This document shows positions 12,501 to 24,774 of a stretch of 64,000 bases of DNA, in pieces; positions within the stretch are counted from its first letter, which is position 1, and the number at the start of each line of letters is the position of its first letter. Origin of the DNA: Gamsiella multidivaricata (lineage: Eukaryota > Mortierellomycota > Mortierellomycetes > Mortierellales > Mortierellaceae); assembly GCF_025024155.1 (NCBI RefSeq), contig NW_026251763.1:206511-270510 (forward strand), in the 5' to 3' direction. Below the pieces are notes generated by a model that searched no databases, was not told the DNA's origin, and saw nothing but the letters and a program-made list of their open reading frames with translations. The position numbers and the translations under genes were made by a program.

Positions 12501-13870
12501 ATGAACGCTCCGGACGTGAGCCAGTCAATCATATCTCAGAGCCAGATCGATGAGGACATGGATCAGACACTAGTGGCCCTCGCAGACACCCTAGTAAGAT
12601 ATCCAACACACTCAACAGATAGTGATTTACCCTGCCCCGACTAGACACCACCCCATATACTAACACCTACATGTTTTCCTCGACAACTGTACATTCAGAT
12701 ACAACGTTTAGCTGAAATGCACATGACCGACAAGGACGGCGATGTTACCTTGAGCCGTGAACCCTTTAGTGCGGGCATACGCGACAACGAAGACCGCCAC
12801 GACCACGAATTGGATTACAAAGACGACCTTGTCAGTATCGATGGAGACGAGGATGATGATGGTGGCACACCTATTCGCAAAGACGACCCTGAGACCAGTA
12901 ATGCCGATATCGAAAGGATAGAAAAAAGAAGAGTGCACCTTGAGTCGAGCCTTCGAGAGCATGTTCGAGACGCCGTGAGAGATTCCCTGTTCTCTGATCC
13001 GTACATTATAGAAACTGTCCATGCGTGTGGGATCCCAGAGGATCAGATATTTACGCAAGATAAGCGAAACCGACTGATATTCTACCTTAAGGCTAGCTTT
13101 TTCGCAGACTGGAAGGCACGGCACCAGATCAGCATTGGTACCGCTTTCACCCAACATGGGCGCCCGTACGCCTATACCACCAAGGTCTTCGCCAGCAGTT
13201 CCGAGTCCAAGAAGGAGAGGGTCGGTCAGATCAAGACACGCTATGACTGTCATCGCAGAGGTGCGAAGTACATGGTCAAGGGTAGGCAGCCGGGCGGAAA
13301 GTCTGGTAAGACCAGACTGAGACTTGCTTCGAATAAATGTGGATGCCCGTCTCATTTTAATGCCATATACCGTCCACTACAAACACGCGATGGCATACCA
13401 GGAGAAACTTACCGCATCGAATACAATTACCAGCACATACACGCTCTGGGCGACAAAGGCAACATCGGCACTCAGCAAAAGTCCAAGGCCATGAGAGAAA
13501 GGATTAAAGCTATGCTTATGGGGGGAATGTCGATATCCACAATTATGACTCAGTTGACAATGGACCACGCCAAGTTCACTCGACTCATGGATGGCGCCGG
13601 AATCAGCTCCAGGTTCGCTCGAGATGACTCTATCACCTACGAGGATGTCTACAACATATATTATGCCTTGACGGTAAAGCGGATACGGAGGGACGATAAC
13701 GCATTCATATCAGCACGGCTCTGGATGGAAGAACTGCACAACCGCGGCTACTTCACATACTATGATAAAGTGCGTGGTTTGTACCATGGATTCTCGTCGC
13801 CTTGGCAGCTGAACGAGTTTAGGAAGTGGGGAGATGTTTTCTGTTTTGACGGGACTCACCATGCTTATGG
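12501..13870 (+). pseudogene. MULE (Mutator-like) transposase, N-terminal half only
   Basis: Two exons, 12501-12593 and 12699-13870, encode ~421 residues with no stop or frameshift. There is an acidic N-terminus, then a basic region with Cys and His (YDCHRRGAKYM, NKCGCPSHFNA, YNYQHIHALGD). This resembles the FAR1/WRKY-GCM1-like DNA-binding domain of MULE transposases. The sequence ends at WGDVFCFDGTHHAYG, which carries the first catalytic Asp of the MULE DDE triad, followed by a good donor (GTAAGT at 13871). The matching block in the MULE at 33.8 kb is WGDVFCFDGTHQACG, also followed by an intron. The second Asp, the Glu and the SWIM finger are missing here. A Fanzor relic begins about 230 bp downstream on the same strand. 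The gene is therefore truncated at an intron. Confidence 0.82.
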
Positions 13871-14103
13871 GTAAGTCCTCCTGTAATATTGCCAATTACC
13901 TTTGTCACTAACATTTACAAATCTTATGGATAAAGAACGTGCCGCACCCAAGTGTGGATCTTCCCATGGCCGTAGTAACAAGCATGCACGGCAACGTTGA
14001 ATGAAATAAAATGCCTGCTATTGTCATTTCGATTGAGTCAAGTTGCTCACTCAGCTCCAAACCCATAATGAACCATTAAGGCATGTAAATAGTTATAATA
14101 CGA
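13871..14103 (+). other. Junction between MULE relic and Fanzor relic
   Basis: Begins with the GTAAGT donor of the truncated MULE gene. I find no continuation of the MULE reading frame here and no direct repeat that clearly marks an insertion. An open frame that continues into the Fanzor begins near 14104, with a stop a few codons upstream. Confidence 0.5.
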
Positions 14104-15762
14104 CTGGAAAAGAATGGGGCGATTGCGAACGAGTTCAGGAGAGATAGGCTCTCAATTGACCTACCATTGGCTTTTAACGCGTCGTCCGGTTGCAGGCAGT
14201 TCACAGCTGGGCCAATTGGGTTGGACTCGGATGTGATGTGCGGCAATTTTGCATGCGCGCGAGTGCCTGCAAGGGGAAGTGTGTGCCCGGAGCGAGAGTT
14301 GTTCTACTCTATCCATGATAGCTTCCGCGAGGACGTTTTAGGAGCTTTAAAAATGGACTCAACCAAGAAGTTCAAACTGAGCGAACTTGAGGCTACTTTT
14401 GGAAGAATAGCGCCCGGCGAGTTCCTTTGCAACCTAATATGTCCCCTCAATAGGAAAAAAGGCTACTTCCCCAAGATCGAGGTCACCAAGCCTGAACCCA
14501 AAGGCCACGTGTACCAATACACTAAGCGGTACGTACTCACAGGCACGTTTCAGACGGACGGACTCCAGCTGCGGTTGCTAGCCTGCGACACGCGTGTCAC
14601 AAAGGGGTACAAGCCCTCAAATCCCGTTCCTGGCCGAGTTGATCCCAAGATGGGTGGTTGAAAGAGATTAGGAATGAGTTCTCTGGATCGACAAAGAAAT
14701 TCCAGGACACGTTTGGCAGGCAAGTTTTTTTTTTTTTGAAGGTAGTCTAGAATATCAAACACTCATTCTATATTTCCCTTTGTGTAGTGACGGTAGGGAT
14801 GTCTGCATTGGTGGCATTGACCTGGGCCAGGTGGCCACAGCAGCCGTCAGTATTTGTATCCCTGATCCCCCCTTGGTGGATGGAACACTACCTTGGCCAC
14901 CGACAGGGAAGTACCGCACTCTCAATATCAAGCAAAAGGCCTTGATGCAGCCTCAGTTCAAGTATCGCAGAGCTATCGAAGGGCGCAAGACCGACGAGAT
15001 CCATGATGCCGAGAGTTCACTATTGCCGAGAAGAGGCATTCTTGATGAGGACGTTCGGTTGTTCTTGAACTCAATGGATAATAACAGACAGGTGTTGAAC
15101 GAGCACTACAACCAATCGTTCCGGCATCGTTGCGATACTTGAGATCTGAAAAAAGCGAGGGATGCAGAGGACCGAATCGTTATCGAGGCTATTCTCAAAT
15201 TGGTAAAAGAAGACAACCAGAAGAAAGCCATTCCAGCCAACAAGATGCTGTGGGTTGTGGGTCTCGGCAAGTTCGGCACCTCGTCTGGATTGACTTCGCT
15301 GTACGGCACATTCAGCGCAAAGTTGATTTCAGCGGTAAGAGCATTGATATAACACTATGCTTTGTGGCCCTATTGACAGGCAAACACGATCTAATCGAGT
15401 CGCAAATTACCCTGTCCTTATAGTTCAGGACCAGGGGTCATGTGGTGGTCGATATCAACGAATACTACACGTCGCAAAAGTGCCCGTTCAATAGCCCTGT
15501 CGGTCCAAGCAGAAAATGCGACCATGGATTTGTTAGACGGGTGAATATGCGTGGCATGTATTGTTTAGCCTGCCAGATGCCTTTCCACCGCAACAGCATG
15601 GCTGCACAAAACATGGTGCGAGCTGCCCAGTATAGGCTTTTCAAGGGTATACGACCTGCTGGACTTCAGCCTTTGGACTCCAACGGCCAGCCGATATGGT
15701 CCAAGCGACTCAATCATCAGCAAAACTATGCGGGTTTATATGACGTACCGGTATTAAGCTAA
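14104..15762 (+). pseudogene. Fanzor (eukaryotic TnpB-like RNA-guided nuclease) relic, copy 1
   Basis: Fanzor proteins are eukaryotic relatives of IS200/IS605 TnpB and carry a RuvC nuclease split by insertions plus a zinc ribbon. Visible in order: an N-terminal segment 14104-14655; a -1 frameshift near 14650 (DPKMG resumes as GWLKEIRNEFSG); a GC..AG intron 14720-14787; RuvC-I GGIDLGQVATA; an in-frame TGA at 15140-15142; a RuvC-II-like part GLGKFGTSSGLTSLYG; an intron 15335-15423; then VVVDINEYYTSQKCP, a ribbon whose first knuckle lacks its second Cys (KCPFN) but keeps YCLAC, and FHRNSMAAQNM. The usual motif here is HRD, so the last catalytic Asp is Asn. There is no good start codon. With the frameshift, the stop and the Asp loss this copy is almost certainly not an active nuclease. 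It lies directly behind a MULE 5' half. Confidence 0.85.
14720..14787 (+). other. Probable GC-AG intron in the Fanzor relic
   Basis: The donor reads TTTGGCAG|GCAAGT and the acceptor TTTGTGTAG|TGACGG. Splicing here joins FG to SDGRDVCIGGIDLG in frame and removes a T-run. No GT donor nearby keeps the frame. Confidence 0.55.
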
Positions 15763-16497
15763 CCATGCATTTTTATTTACTTTATATTTAGGCAACGTAA
15801 GGACACCCTTCTAGCATCTTGGTATACAATTTCACGAAAGCAGGCGAGCAATTGAACGGGACCAGGCACATGAAAGAGCTTCTCCAGCTTCAATAAAAAA
15901 AATAAAAAAAAAAAAAAAAACACATCGATTGTGCTTCAAATCCTATCGTTGATTCAACGGCAACGCGTTGATCATACTCGTTAAAACAGCCTCTGAACGC
16001 TTGGATCCGGTTTTCTTTTAACGATCTGGCCGATAATCTTGTAACGAGAGCATACAGGCATGGGTACGCGACATTCGATGGTCTTAATGACCGGTGCATG
16101 TGATTGAAACAAGGAGCAGTGAAGCTCGCCTGTACATGTAGAACCCTTTCTCAAGGGAGACAGTCGACAGGAGCTGTTGGAGCTGCTGTGCCTCCTGCGA
16201 GAAGGAAATGTGGAGTGAGGGACGAACGCGCGTTGGTTGGTCAATTGGTACAGCAGGGCGAGAAACGGATATTGGCGCTCTCAGCCAATGAGAGCGCGCT
16301 TCATCACCGCGGCACGCCTCTCGTCGCCTAGTCTTGCACACCTTGATTGCTTCCATTGGTTTCCCTCCTCCTCTTCATCCTTCTCTTTCTTTTCATCTTC
16401 ATCGACCTTCCTCCTTCTCCTCCCCCTTCGTCCCGCACTTGAAAAGTCATTGTCTTCCCTCCCCTTCTTTGCATATTATTCTTTTGTTTCTCTTACA
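15763..16497. other. Intergenic region between Fanzor relic and SND1
   Basis: Holds an A-rich run near 15893-15919 and a pyrimidine-rich stretch (16360-16495) that is probably the SND1 leader. I see no gene. If the Fanzor had an attached guide RNA it would be expected near the end of the nuclease gene, but I cannot recognise such an RNA by eye. Confidence 0.45.
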
Positions 16498-19400
16498 ATG
16501 TCCTCTGGTAAAGCAACCGTGAAATCAGTCCTCTCCGCCGACATGGTCGTCCTTAGTGGACGTCCTCGTGCTGGAGGTCCTCCTGCCACCCGCACCCTTG
16601 GTCTCAACTATATTCAGGCGCCAAAGCTTGGGAACAAGGACCGCTCTGATGAGGTACAGCAACCATTTCTTCACTTGTGGTCTTGCGGACATAATAGTTC
16701 TCACGATGTCCTCCTCCATGATGCCCCACACCTGATCAGATCAGATCAGATGAGTTGTTCATCTCTGCCTTCCCAGGAAAAAGCGGGGAGAACAATTAGG
16801 CAATTAGCAATTGCTATCAACATGAAACTGATAACGTTTTTTACCTTCTCTACATTGTCACAACACAACGGTTGTTTTTTTTCAATAGCCGTTCGCCTTC
16901 GCCGCCCGTAACTATCTTCGCAAATTGCTTGTTGGCAAGGAGGTCATGTTCAGGGTCGACTACACGGTCCCGAGCACCGGACGTGAATACGGTGCTCTTT
17001 TTCTGAACCAAGAGAATGTCGCCCATATGCTCGTCCGCGAGGGCTGGGCAGATGTGCGCGAGATCAGGGCCTCGGACGCAGAGAATGTTGATGTCGAGGC
17101 CTTGTACTCTTACAAGGCCGAGGCACAAGCTGCCAAGCGCGGTATCTGGGCAGAGAACGAATCTGTAAGCCCCGTCCCTTCCGTGATAAAAAAAGGATTT
17201 TTTTCCTCGGGTTCATTGCTGCTACAGTCCTCATTGGGTGTAGTGCTTGTTTTCGGTCTTCAGTTTCAGGAAAAAAAAATCTAATGGATCTGCTTGTTGA
17301 TTGTGACCCAATTAGGGTGTCCGTAAAGCCCACTACAACTTGGAGGGCGATGCCGAAGAGTTTGTCGAGAAATACAAGGGAAAGCAGTTACCAGGTAAGA
17401 TGGTATCCCGTTTATCTTTTGTTCTATACTGCCGTTGCTGATCGCAAGATCCGGGTGTTCATATGAGGTCATATTCTGTCCCATAGCAATCATCGAAAGT
17501 ATTCGCGACGGCTCCACTGTCCGTGCATGCTTAACGCTGCCCAACGGCGAATATCAGTACATCACACTCATGATTTCCGGCATTAGAGCACCCATTATCC
17601 GACAGGGACTTGCCAACACTGATGATCTTGTCGAGCCATTCGCTGAGGAGGTATACGCGCTTGGAAACATGATAAGGGACAGCTGTGCATGGAATAGCAC
17701 CAGGTCATTAACAGGAGCAATTTCAATTGATGACTGCATTAGGCCAAGTTCTTTGTTGAGAGCCGTCTCCTCCAGCGTGAAGTTCGCGTCGTTTTAGAGT
17801 TGGTTGGCCAGAACGGCAACAACATTTTTGGATCAATCCTTCACCCTGCTGGAAATATTGCAGAGGCCTTGGTCGCCAACGGACTGGCTAAGGTTGCCGA
17901 TTGGAGTATTACCCATGTCACCGGTGGCCCAACCGTCCTTCGTGAGGCCGAGCGTAAGGCTCAGGCATCCAAGCTACGCCTGTGGCAGGATCACGTTGTA
18001 AAGTCCAAAGGTCAGGACCACGAGTTTGATAGCACTGTAAGTCCACAGGGGTAAGCATTCGAGGCGATGTACTTATGTTCGATGCTCGGTGCTAAAATGT
18101 TTCCGACGACATTTTCCCTTGGTTTGACATGCTAGGTCGTAAGAATTATGACGGGCGATACCATTATTGTCCGTAACAGCAAGGGCCAGGAACGCAAGAT
18201 CCGACTCTCCAACATCAAGGCACCAACAAGACTTCCTCAGCAAAAAGGAGTGGAGATTGCATCGTATGACTATGAGGCCAAGGAATTCCTCCGCAAGAGA
18301 CTAATTGGCAAGAATGTCCATGTCACAATCGATTACGTCAAGCCTCCCTCAGATCAGTTCCCAGAGCCAACAGAGTGTGCGACTGTCAAGGTTGGGGAGA
18401 TCAACGTTGGAGAGCAGCTCGTGTTGAAGGGTCTTGCCGATGTGATCAAGTCCAGAGACGACCGCTCTCAGTTCTATGACCAACTCTTGGTTGCAGAAGC
18501 AAAGTATGTGCATGCATCATTGGTTGCAACGATAGGATCCAATGACTCATTAGCCTCAATAAGTGTTTTACTTACAAGCGCTACATCTATGCCCGCATTG
18601 AATGCAGGGCCAAAGAAGAGGGTAAAGGAAAGCACTCTGCCAAGGAGCCACCAAAGTACAAATGGTCAGACGCTTCCGAGAACGCCGCCAAGGCCAAGCA
18701 GTTTCTGCCCTTCTTTCAGCGCGGACGCACGCAGGCCATTGTGGAGTACGTTGCCAACGGCTCCCGTTTCAAACTGATCATCCCCAAGGAAAACTGCAAA
18801 ATGACCTTTGTTCTGGGTGGTATTCGCTGCCCTCGCGCCGCTCGTAACCCTGGTGAGAAGGCGGAAGCATTCGGTGCCGAGGCTCTTGATTTCGTCTCTC
18901 GCCGCTGCCAGCAGCGTGAGGTTGAAATTGAGGTCGAGTCCCTGGACAAGACTGGGGGTTTCGTTGGTACCATGTGGCTCAACAAGACCGAGAACGTCGC
19001 TGCTCTTCTTCTGGAGGAGGGTCTGGCCTCGATCCACAGCTACAGTGCCGACCAGAGCAAGCAATCCAGTGCGCTCTACGCTGCAGAGCGCGCGGCCAAA
19101 CAAGAGCGAAAGAACGTAAGGGCCCCAGCTTGTTGTCTAAACGTCTTGTTTGAACAGCGAGTAGCAATGAAAGGCGTAATTGACATTTATAATTTTTTTA
19201 TTTGATTTTTTATTCTAGCTGTGGACTAATGTGGACCCCAACGCGGCAGTCGAGGAAGAAGAGGTCGATACCGCCAAGCCCATCAAGAAGGAATACCTGG
19301 ATGTTGTCGTTTCCGAGATCGTCTCTGGCGGACACTTTTACGTCCAGGTGATCAACCAGCAAACCGAAAGTCTTGAGAAGATGATGTCGGAGCTTGGAAT

Positions 19401-20095
19401 TCACCATAAGAACGCGTCGACTGCTCCTCCGAATTGGAAGCCGCGTCTTCACGAGATCGTGAGCGCAAAGTTCACAGAGGACAACCAGTGGTACCGCGCT
19501 AAGGTCGTCCGCAACGTTGCAGAATCCAAGAGCGTTGAGGTCATTTATGTCGACTATGGCAACGTAAGTAGCAAAATACAATGCAATGGAGGAGGGTATC
19601 TGGTCCGGGCCTTGTAAATCTAATTTTCATCTCCCCTTTCTCTTTGCACAACAGTCAGAAACCATCCCCTTGAGCCGCGTTTGCCCCCTACCCACACAGT
19701 TCAGCAGTCTTCCTCAGCAGGCACACGAGTCCTTTCTCTCATACGTCAAGGTCCCTGAGCTCAAGGATGACTATGGCATTGAGGCTGCGAACCGATTCCG
19801 CGACCTGGTTTCGGGTCGTCAATTGGTCGGAGTTGTTGATCAGCGCGAGCACAATGTCATGCATCTCACTCTCTACGACCCTGCTGTCTCTGAAGACCCT
19901 GACCGCAGTTTGAATTCAGAGATGGTTCGTGATGGTCTCGCCACTGTGTTTGTCAAGACACGCTACGCCCGCCATCCTAGCAACCAGAGTCTGGTCACCA
20001 AACTCCAGGAAGCAACCGCATTGGCTAAGCGCGAAAGGCTGAATCTGTTTGAGTACGGCGACAACACTGCCGATGACGAAGACTCGCGCTATTAA
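16498..20095 (+). CDS. SND1: Tudor-SN / staphylococcal nuclease domain-containing protein 1
   Basis: A multi-SNase-like protein with a Tudor domain, acting in RNA metabolism, gene regulation and stress granules in other eukaryotes. Nine exons: 16498-16653, 16889-17164, 17316-17394, 17487-17650, 17743-18036, 18136-18503, 18608-19115, 19219-19563, 19655-20095. They total 876 residues, a normal length. SN-like domain 1 starts ATVKSVLSADMVVL and ends KRGIWAENES. SN2 covers ~171-310, SN3 starts VVRIMTGDTIIVRN, SN4 contains YVANGSRFKLIIPKENC. The Tudor domain (~675-735) has EIVSAKFTEDNQWYRAKVV and VIYVDYGN. A split SN5 (EREHNV-type segment, LATVFVKTRYA, ALAKRERLNLFEYGD) ends the protein. Each SN domain closes with the family's RxxLWxxG-like pattern. 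Tudor-SN is absent from common yeasts, which helps place the organism. Confidence 0.95.
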
Positions 20096-21099
20096 GTATA
20101 TCTGTTTGGAAGGGCATGGACGCACGACTAGACAGTATCGTTTATTTTGAAATTTTGAACAAATTGCCTGTAAATAAAATATAAAGAAAAGAGCCACCCC
20201 TTCGAACATCATTTTGTATCCACATCTCTTACGAGGATTGGTGGGGGGAGGTGCAATAGAACGGACCCAGGGCAAAGAGGAAGGAACAAGAAAGATGTAG
20301 AAAGAAGGCTCAGGGCAAGGGGAAAAGGGGGGAGTGGTGTAAAGAAGTGCTGCAGCCAAATCAAATCTGGGGAAGGAGAGCAGAGCGAGCGAGGATACTC
20401 CTCGGTTTGGTGCGTCTGCTGTGTGCTGTGTTATCCCGATCAAAACCCACTTGAGGATCTCATAGCGATTAGTATGTGGTATGCGGCAACAAAAAAAAAA
20501 GTCGCCCAAGGGACTCTTGTATTGAGTTGCTGCAGGAAACATATCAAGGTAGCCAACTGTTCAACAGCATCGTCAATTGACAAGTGCCTGTCCTGTGGTT
20601 GCCTCGCTTGGCTTCCACTCCTTTGCAAACATTTCCATCAGTCAGAGCAAAGACGGCGTCGCCCAATGTTTCAATTCCCATGTGCTTCCCTTTGCTCTTT
20701 TTTTCGGTGTGGGCGTGGTGCAACCAAACTCTAGGTCAGCCAAGGGCGGTTGCCCTCTCCCCAACCAAACTCTGTTTCCTGAAGTCTCCTTTTAAGGTTG
20801 ATTATCCAGAAACATGGTCCGCGCCAGTTGGCCCTCGTTTTTTCGTTTCTTCTTCGCCTCCCGTATCTTCTCCCTTTCTCACCTCCACTCGCTCAACTGC
20901 CTAGACGGGAACTCCATGGTTCATTTCCATTCTCCATCTACATCGAACTCCATTGCGTCGCGTACCTCCATACACTTTAACTTTTAACCATCATTGGCCA
21001 CCTACCACAGCAGGAAAAAAAACCGATACTTTGCGATTCGTGTTGACTCAACTGCTTTCCTCCACATACTTTTTTCTTTTTTCGGGTTCGCGTCGTCAA
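20096..21099. promoter_or_regulatory. Upstream region of the Zn2Cys6 gene, no gene recognised
   Basis: About 1 kb with a polyadenylation-like AAATAAAATATAAAG at the SND1 end and CT-rich DNA near 20850-21070 leading to the next ATG. No protein pattern is seen in any frame. Confidence 0.5.
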
Positions 21100-24000
21100 A
21101 TGGAACACAATCCGGCCGCTCCAATGAATTCACAATCGCAGTCAAAGGTGCTGCTTGACACGGCCATGCCAGCCCGAAGGCGATCCAAAATGGCTTGCGA
21201 CACCTGTCATTACCGGTGAGTGCGGCTTTTTTTTTTTTTTTTAATCATGGAAACATGGGCACAACGACTCCGATCTGCACGCATCCCCTTACACCTGTGT
21301 CAAAATAAGGAGATAAGGGGAAGTGGTTGATCTGCTAGACCTGTTAGACCTGTTGTATCTGCTAGTTCTTATTCAGTTCGCCTTGATTAAGGCACTCAAA
21401 GACTGTGTATTCTCATCTCGCCCCCTTCTTTTCTCTCCTCCTTGCATGCATGCTTCTGTGTCGTTCGTTATTTTCCTCCGCCTCTCTGCTCCTCTTCTCC
21501 AGCCCTGTTCTTTTCAGAGACTTGGAGACAATGCAGAGCATGAACCCATCTGATCTTTCTTGTAACCAGCGCGATCGCGCAACAGTGAATGCAAACATAG
21601 AGATGCTTTGAGTGTGTGATAGTGCCATGTCTGAATGGGAACATACGGCCATAGAAATATTTACTGCAGCACACATCGCAGTGCACACTAAGGCAATCCT
21701 TTCCCGTTCTCCTCCTTCCTCCCAAGCATCGATTGTTGCTAATTGTCGCTTACGCCTGCACCTCCTGGTAGCCGTCGTTAACCTTCGACTTTATTTGTCT
21801 TGCATCTAGGAAAATCAAATGCAATGTCGAAAAATGCTACCCTTGCAAGAACTGCGAGAAGAACGGAGTGCAATGTACAATGGTTGGGCCAAGCATGAGG
21901 CCGCCTCGCTCGATTTCCGGATCATCTTCTGCGGCTGCAGCTGCAGCAGTAGCCATGGCCATGGCAACTGTCGCGAATGCTAGGCTGTCAAGTGTATTGG
22001 ATCACAGGCACTCTTCTTCTCCCAGGTCGGTTAACGGCGACGACCGCACTAAGTTGACCACAACGATGGAAGGAAATCGCCAGCAGCTTGGATTATGGGA
22101 CTTACTGACAAGTAATTCTAGCCCTTCCTCGCAGGCTGTAGATGATGGCTCTGGCTCTCTAGACCTTCCTCGGCATCGAGGAAAGCTTCAGAGCTACTCC
22201 TCGTCTCCGTCCTTGAGACATATTTTCAACGCAGGAGGAGCTGCCATGCGTTCATTGGCATCACCATTGCCGGCATCATATCGTCGCCCAGACACACCAC
22301 CAGCTATAAACAAATATCCCTCCCCCAATGTCCTCAGTGGATGTGAACCGGATTCAGAAGCCAAGTCGCTTGTTAACTGCGATTACTTCAACCTCCCGCT
22401 GTCTCAATCCGCAGGATCCGTATCGTCCGTCTCGTCCGTCTCGTCCCCTTCATGCACATCATTGGCAAGGGGCATCGCACATTTCAGCCCCTTCGACGGC
22501 CCGCGACTACCCCCAACCAAACCCGCGTTCTCTTCATCGCTTCCCCCGACACCTACTCAATCTACTTTTGACAGGTCAGGCGAGCACCTAGTGCCGCTTA
22601 CCCCGACTTCTCCATATGACATTCCTCTGAATTCTTCGCGCCCCCGGTCTGTCCCAAGTGCCCATCGTATCGCAGAGTACGTCATCAAGCCCATGCCACG
22701 AAGAACGCCAAGCTCTCCGTATTTGATTGCACAGCACCAAGGAATAGACAATCAACCTTGCTTTGCACCGGATCGACGTTCATCGCTACCATGGAATACG
22801 CACATTTCCTCGCCTGCATCGCATCCATACGACGCATGGAGGCATGGAGGACATCAGAAGGGGGTCGAGATGGAGTCTCCAACACCGACTCAGGCTGCTT
22901 TTAAGAACCAACACACCGCGATGGATCCTCAAGGCTTCAAAACACAGGTTCAACCTCCTGGGTCAGAGGTGGTGCTAATGCGATCCAATAGTACGCCTGC
23001 CATCTTTGGTTCACTATCTAGACCTCATATGTATTTTATAGTCAACGAGCAGGACAATGTATCGACGAACGATAGCTGGCCAGTAATGGAGGAGGCTGGA
23101 ACAGGAGCGGACTCGTCCATCGAACGGCTTATGCACGGTATACCGTCATCTCAACAATTTGATAACGCAGATATGAACGACTTTCAATATCTTGATACTC
23201 GGCATCAACACCACGAGGACAAGCGTGAGAGTATCAAAGCGCAACAAGCAGGCAGCTGCGAATGGGATCAGGATCCAGTCAGTATGGCCCACCCTCGGCC
23301 ATCTAAGGACCCACAGCCTTCCGGTACTAAGGCAGAAAACCAACGACCGATGAAGCTGATGCACGCCCCCTATCACACCCCCAATCACACCCCCATGAGT
23401 CAGGCCCCAGGTGTGCTTCTCGAGCGTCCAATGATCCAGAAATCATCAGTCAGTATTCCTGTCAGCAAAATGGACCATCCACAGGGATTTTTGAAACCCG
23501 AACCGATGGACGACCATACCTTCGACTCTTCTATGGCCATGTTACTGGACGATCATCTTAGCCTGATGGATCATCTCAACATGATACCGGAGGCGGAAGT
23601 GTTTCCGGAGGGGCTACCCATGGGATCTCTATCATCATCATCGTCATCGCCCTCTGCATTACAACACCAGGTTCACGGCATCGTTCCTTCTACCACCACC
23701 AACATCATGTTCTCAATCGCAACGACTGTACCGAGCACATCCGCCAGTTGTACTAAACAGGACGAGTTGGCGGACGATCCTTTGCTTTATTTCGACACGA
23801 GTGAACCCATACGACCGAGCGCGGGCTTGAATCAAAATACGACATTTGGATACACGGGCGAGGGTTCTTTTCAGGTCAAGGTCGAATCCGGACTGGGGCC
23901 GCGATCTTCACAGTCCAACGTGATGCAGTATTCGCTCGATCACCAGCAACATCCATTCGACCTGTCTACCGCGCAACGGCTTCAACGGCGGCAACAATAG
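21100..24000 (+). CDS. Zn2Cys6 (Gal4-type) transcription factor
   Basis: Two exons, 21100-21215 and 21810-24000, separated by a long 594-nt intron that interrupts the zinc cluster, give 768 residues. The binuclear cluster runs from about residue 33 to 61: CDTCHYRKIKC then CYPCKNC and a final Cys in NGVQC (CX2CX6C..CX2CX6C). It is preceded by basic residues (RRRSK). The rest is low-complexity: Ala runs, Ser/Pro-rich segments, VSSVSSVSS, and Asp/Met-rich stretches near the C-terminus that could be an activation region. I see no fungal-specific middle homology domain, so I cannot name a target pathway. The splice joins CG|G to restore Arg in the HYRKIKC motif, which supports the model. Confidence 0.86.
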
Positions 24001-24774
24001 GTGACAATAGGTGCAACAGCACAGCAATTCATCTTGCATGCAAGGGGGGGGAGAGGCACCCTGGTCCTTGTGGCAGAATATAGCTATAGAATTCAACAGC
24101 TACAGCTATTGTAAAAGATGATACAATATCCCAGTATAGAAATAGTTACGCGTTTCGGACGCGTCAAAGCAAAAACGTGCCTTCATATGTATACTTTTTT
24201 TTTATTAATAAATATAGCACGCTTGAGAGAAGAGAAGATTTGTTCTTTTGAAGAGCTGAAAACGAACACTTGTATAATATACAACACTACCATAAAAAAA
24301 CCAAGGAGGTCAGTTGAAAGACAAAAAATGACAGAGAGCTGTGATTGAATGCGCCCTCGCGGATGAGCAAGGGTGCGAGGGAAAAGAGTAAGACGGATGA
24401 TGAAATGACATGAACCAAAAAAGAAAAGAAAGAAAGAAACTTAACGTATATGTCGATTTTAAGAACGAACAAAAGCGGGAGAAAGGAATGGGAGGATAGT
24501 CGGTCTGCGTGCGTTGTTGTCCGGATCTCGGGAATGGTGCAAAGACGGGTATATCGGATCGTCCAGTTTGATTTTATGCCTGAGGATGAGATCAAGATCT
24601 GGGACTTGTGTACAAAGGACGGATATGAGGGGCTTTTGGAAAGAGGAGAGTCGGACAGGCGGCGCCGCTGTCCCGCTCCCTCATCCCTTCTCTTTCCTCC
24701 CCCTTCCCCCCTCTCTCTCCCTCTTTCCTTTCCCGCGTGTTTGTTCTGTGCTCTGGTGAGGGAAAGTCGCTTCC
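24001..24774. other. Convergent intergenic region, no gene recognised
   Basis: Between the Zn2Cys6 gene and the minus-strand GTPase. AT-rich up to ~24450, then a CT/CCT-rich block (24650-24740). Open frames in this interval are low complexity and I reject them. Confidence 0.5.

Noticed and set aside
12708..13355. 215-codon minus-strand frame opposite the MULE relic
   Set aside because: Shadow of the MULE exon; no features of its own.
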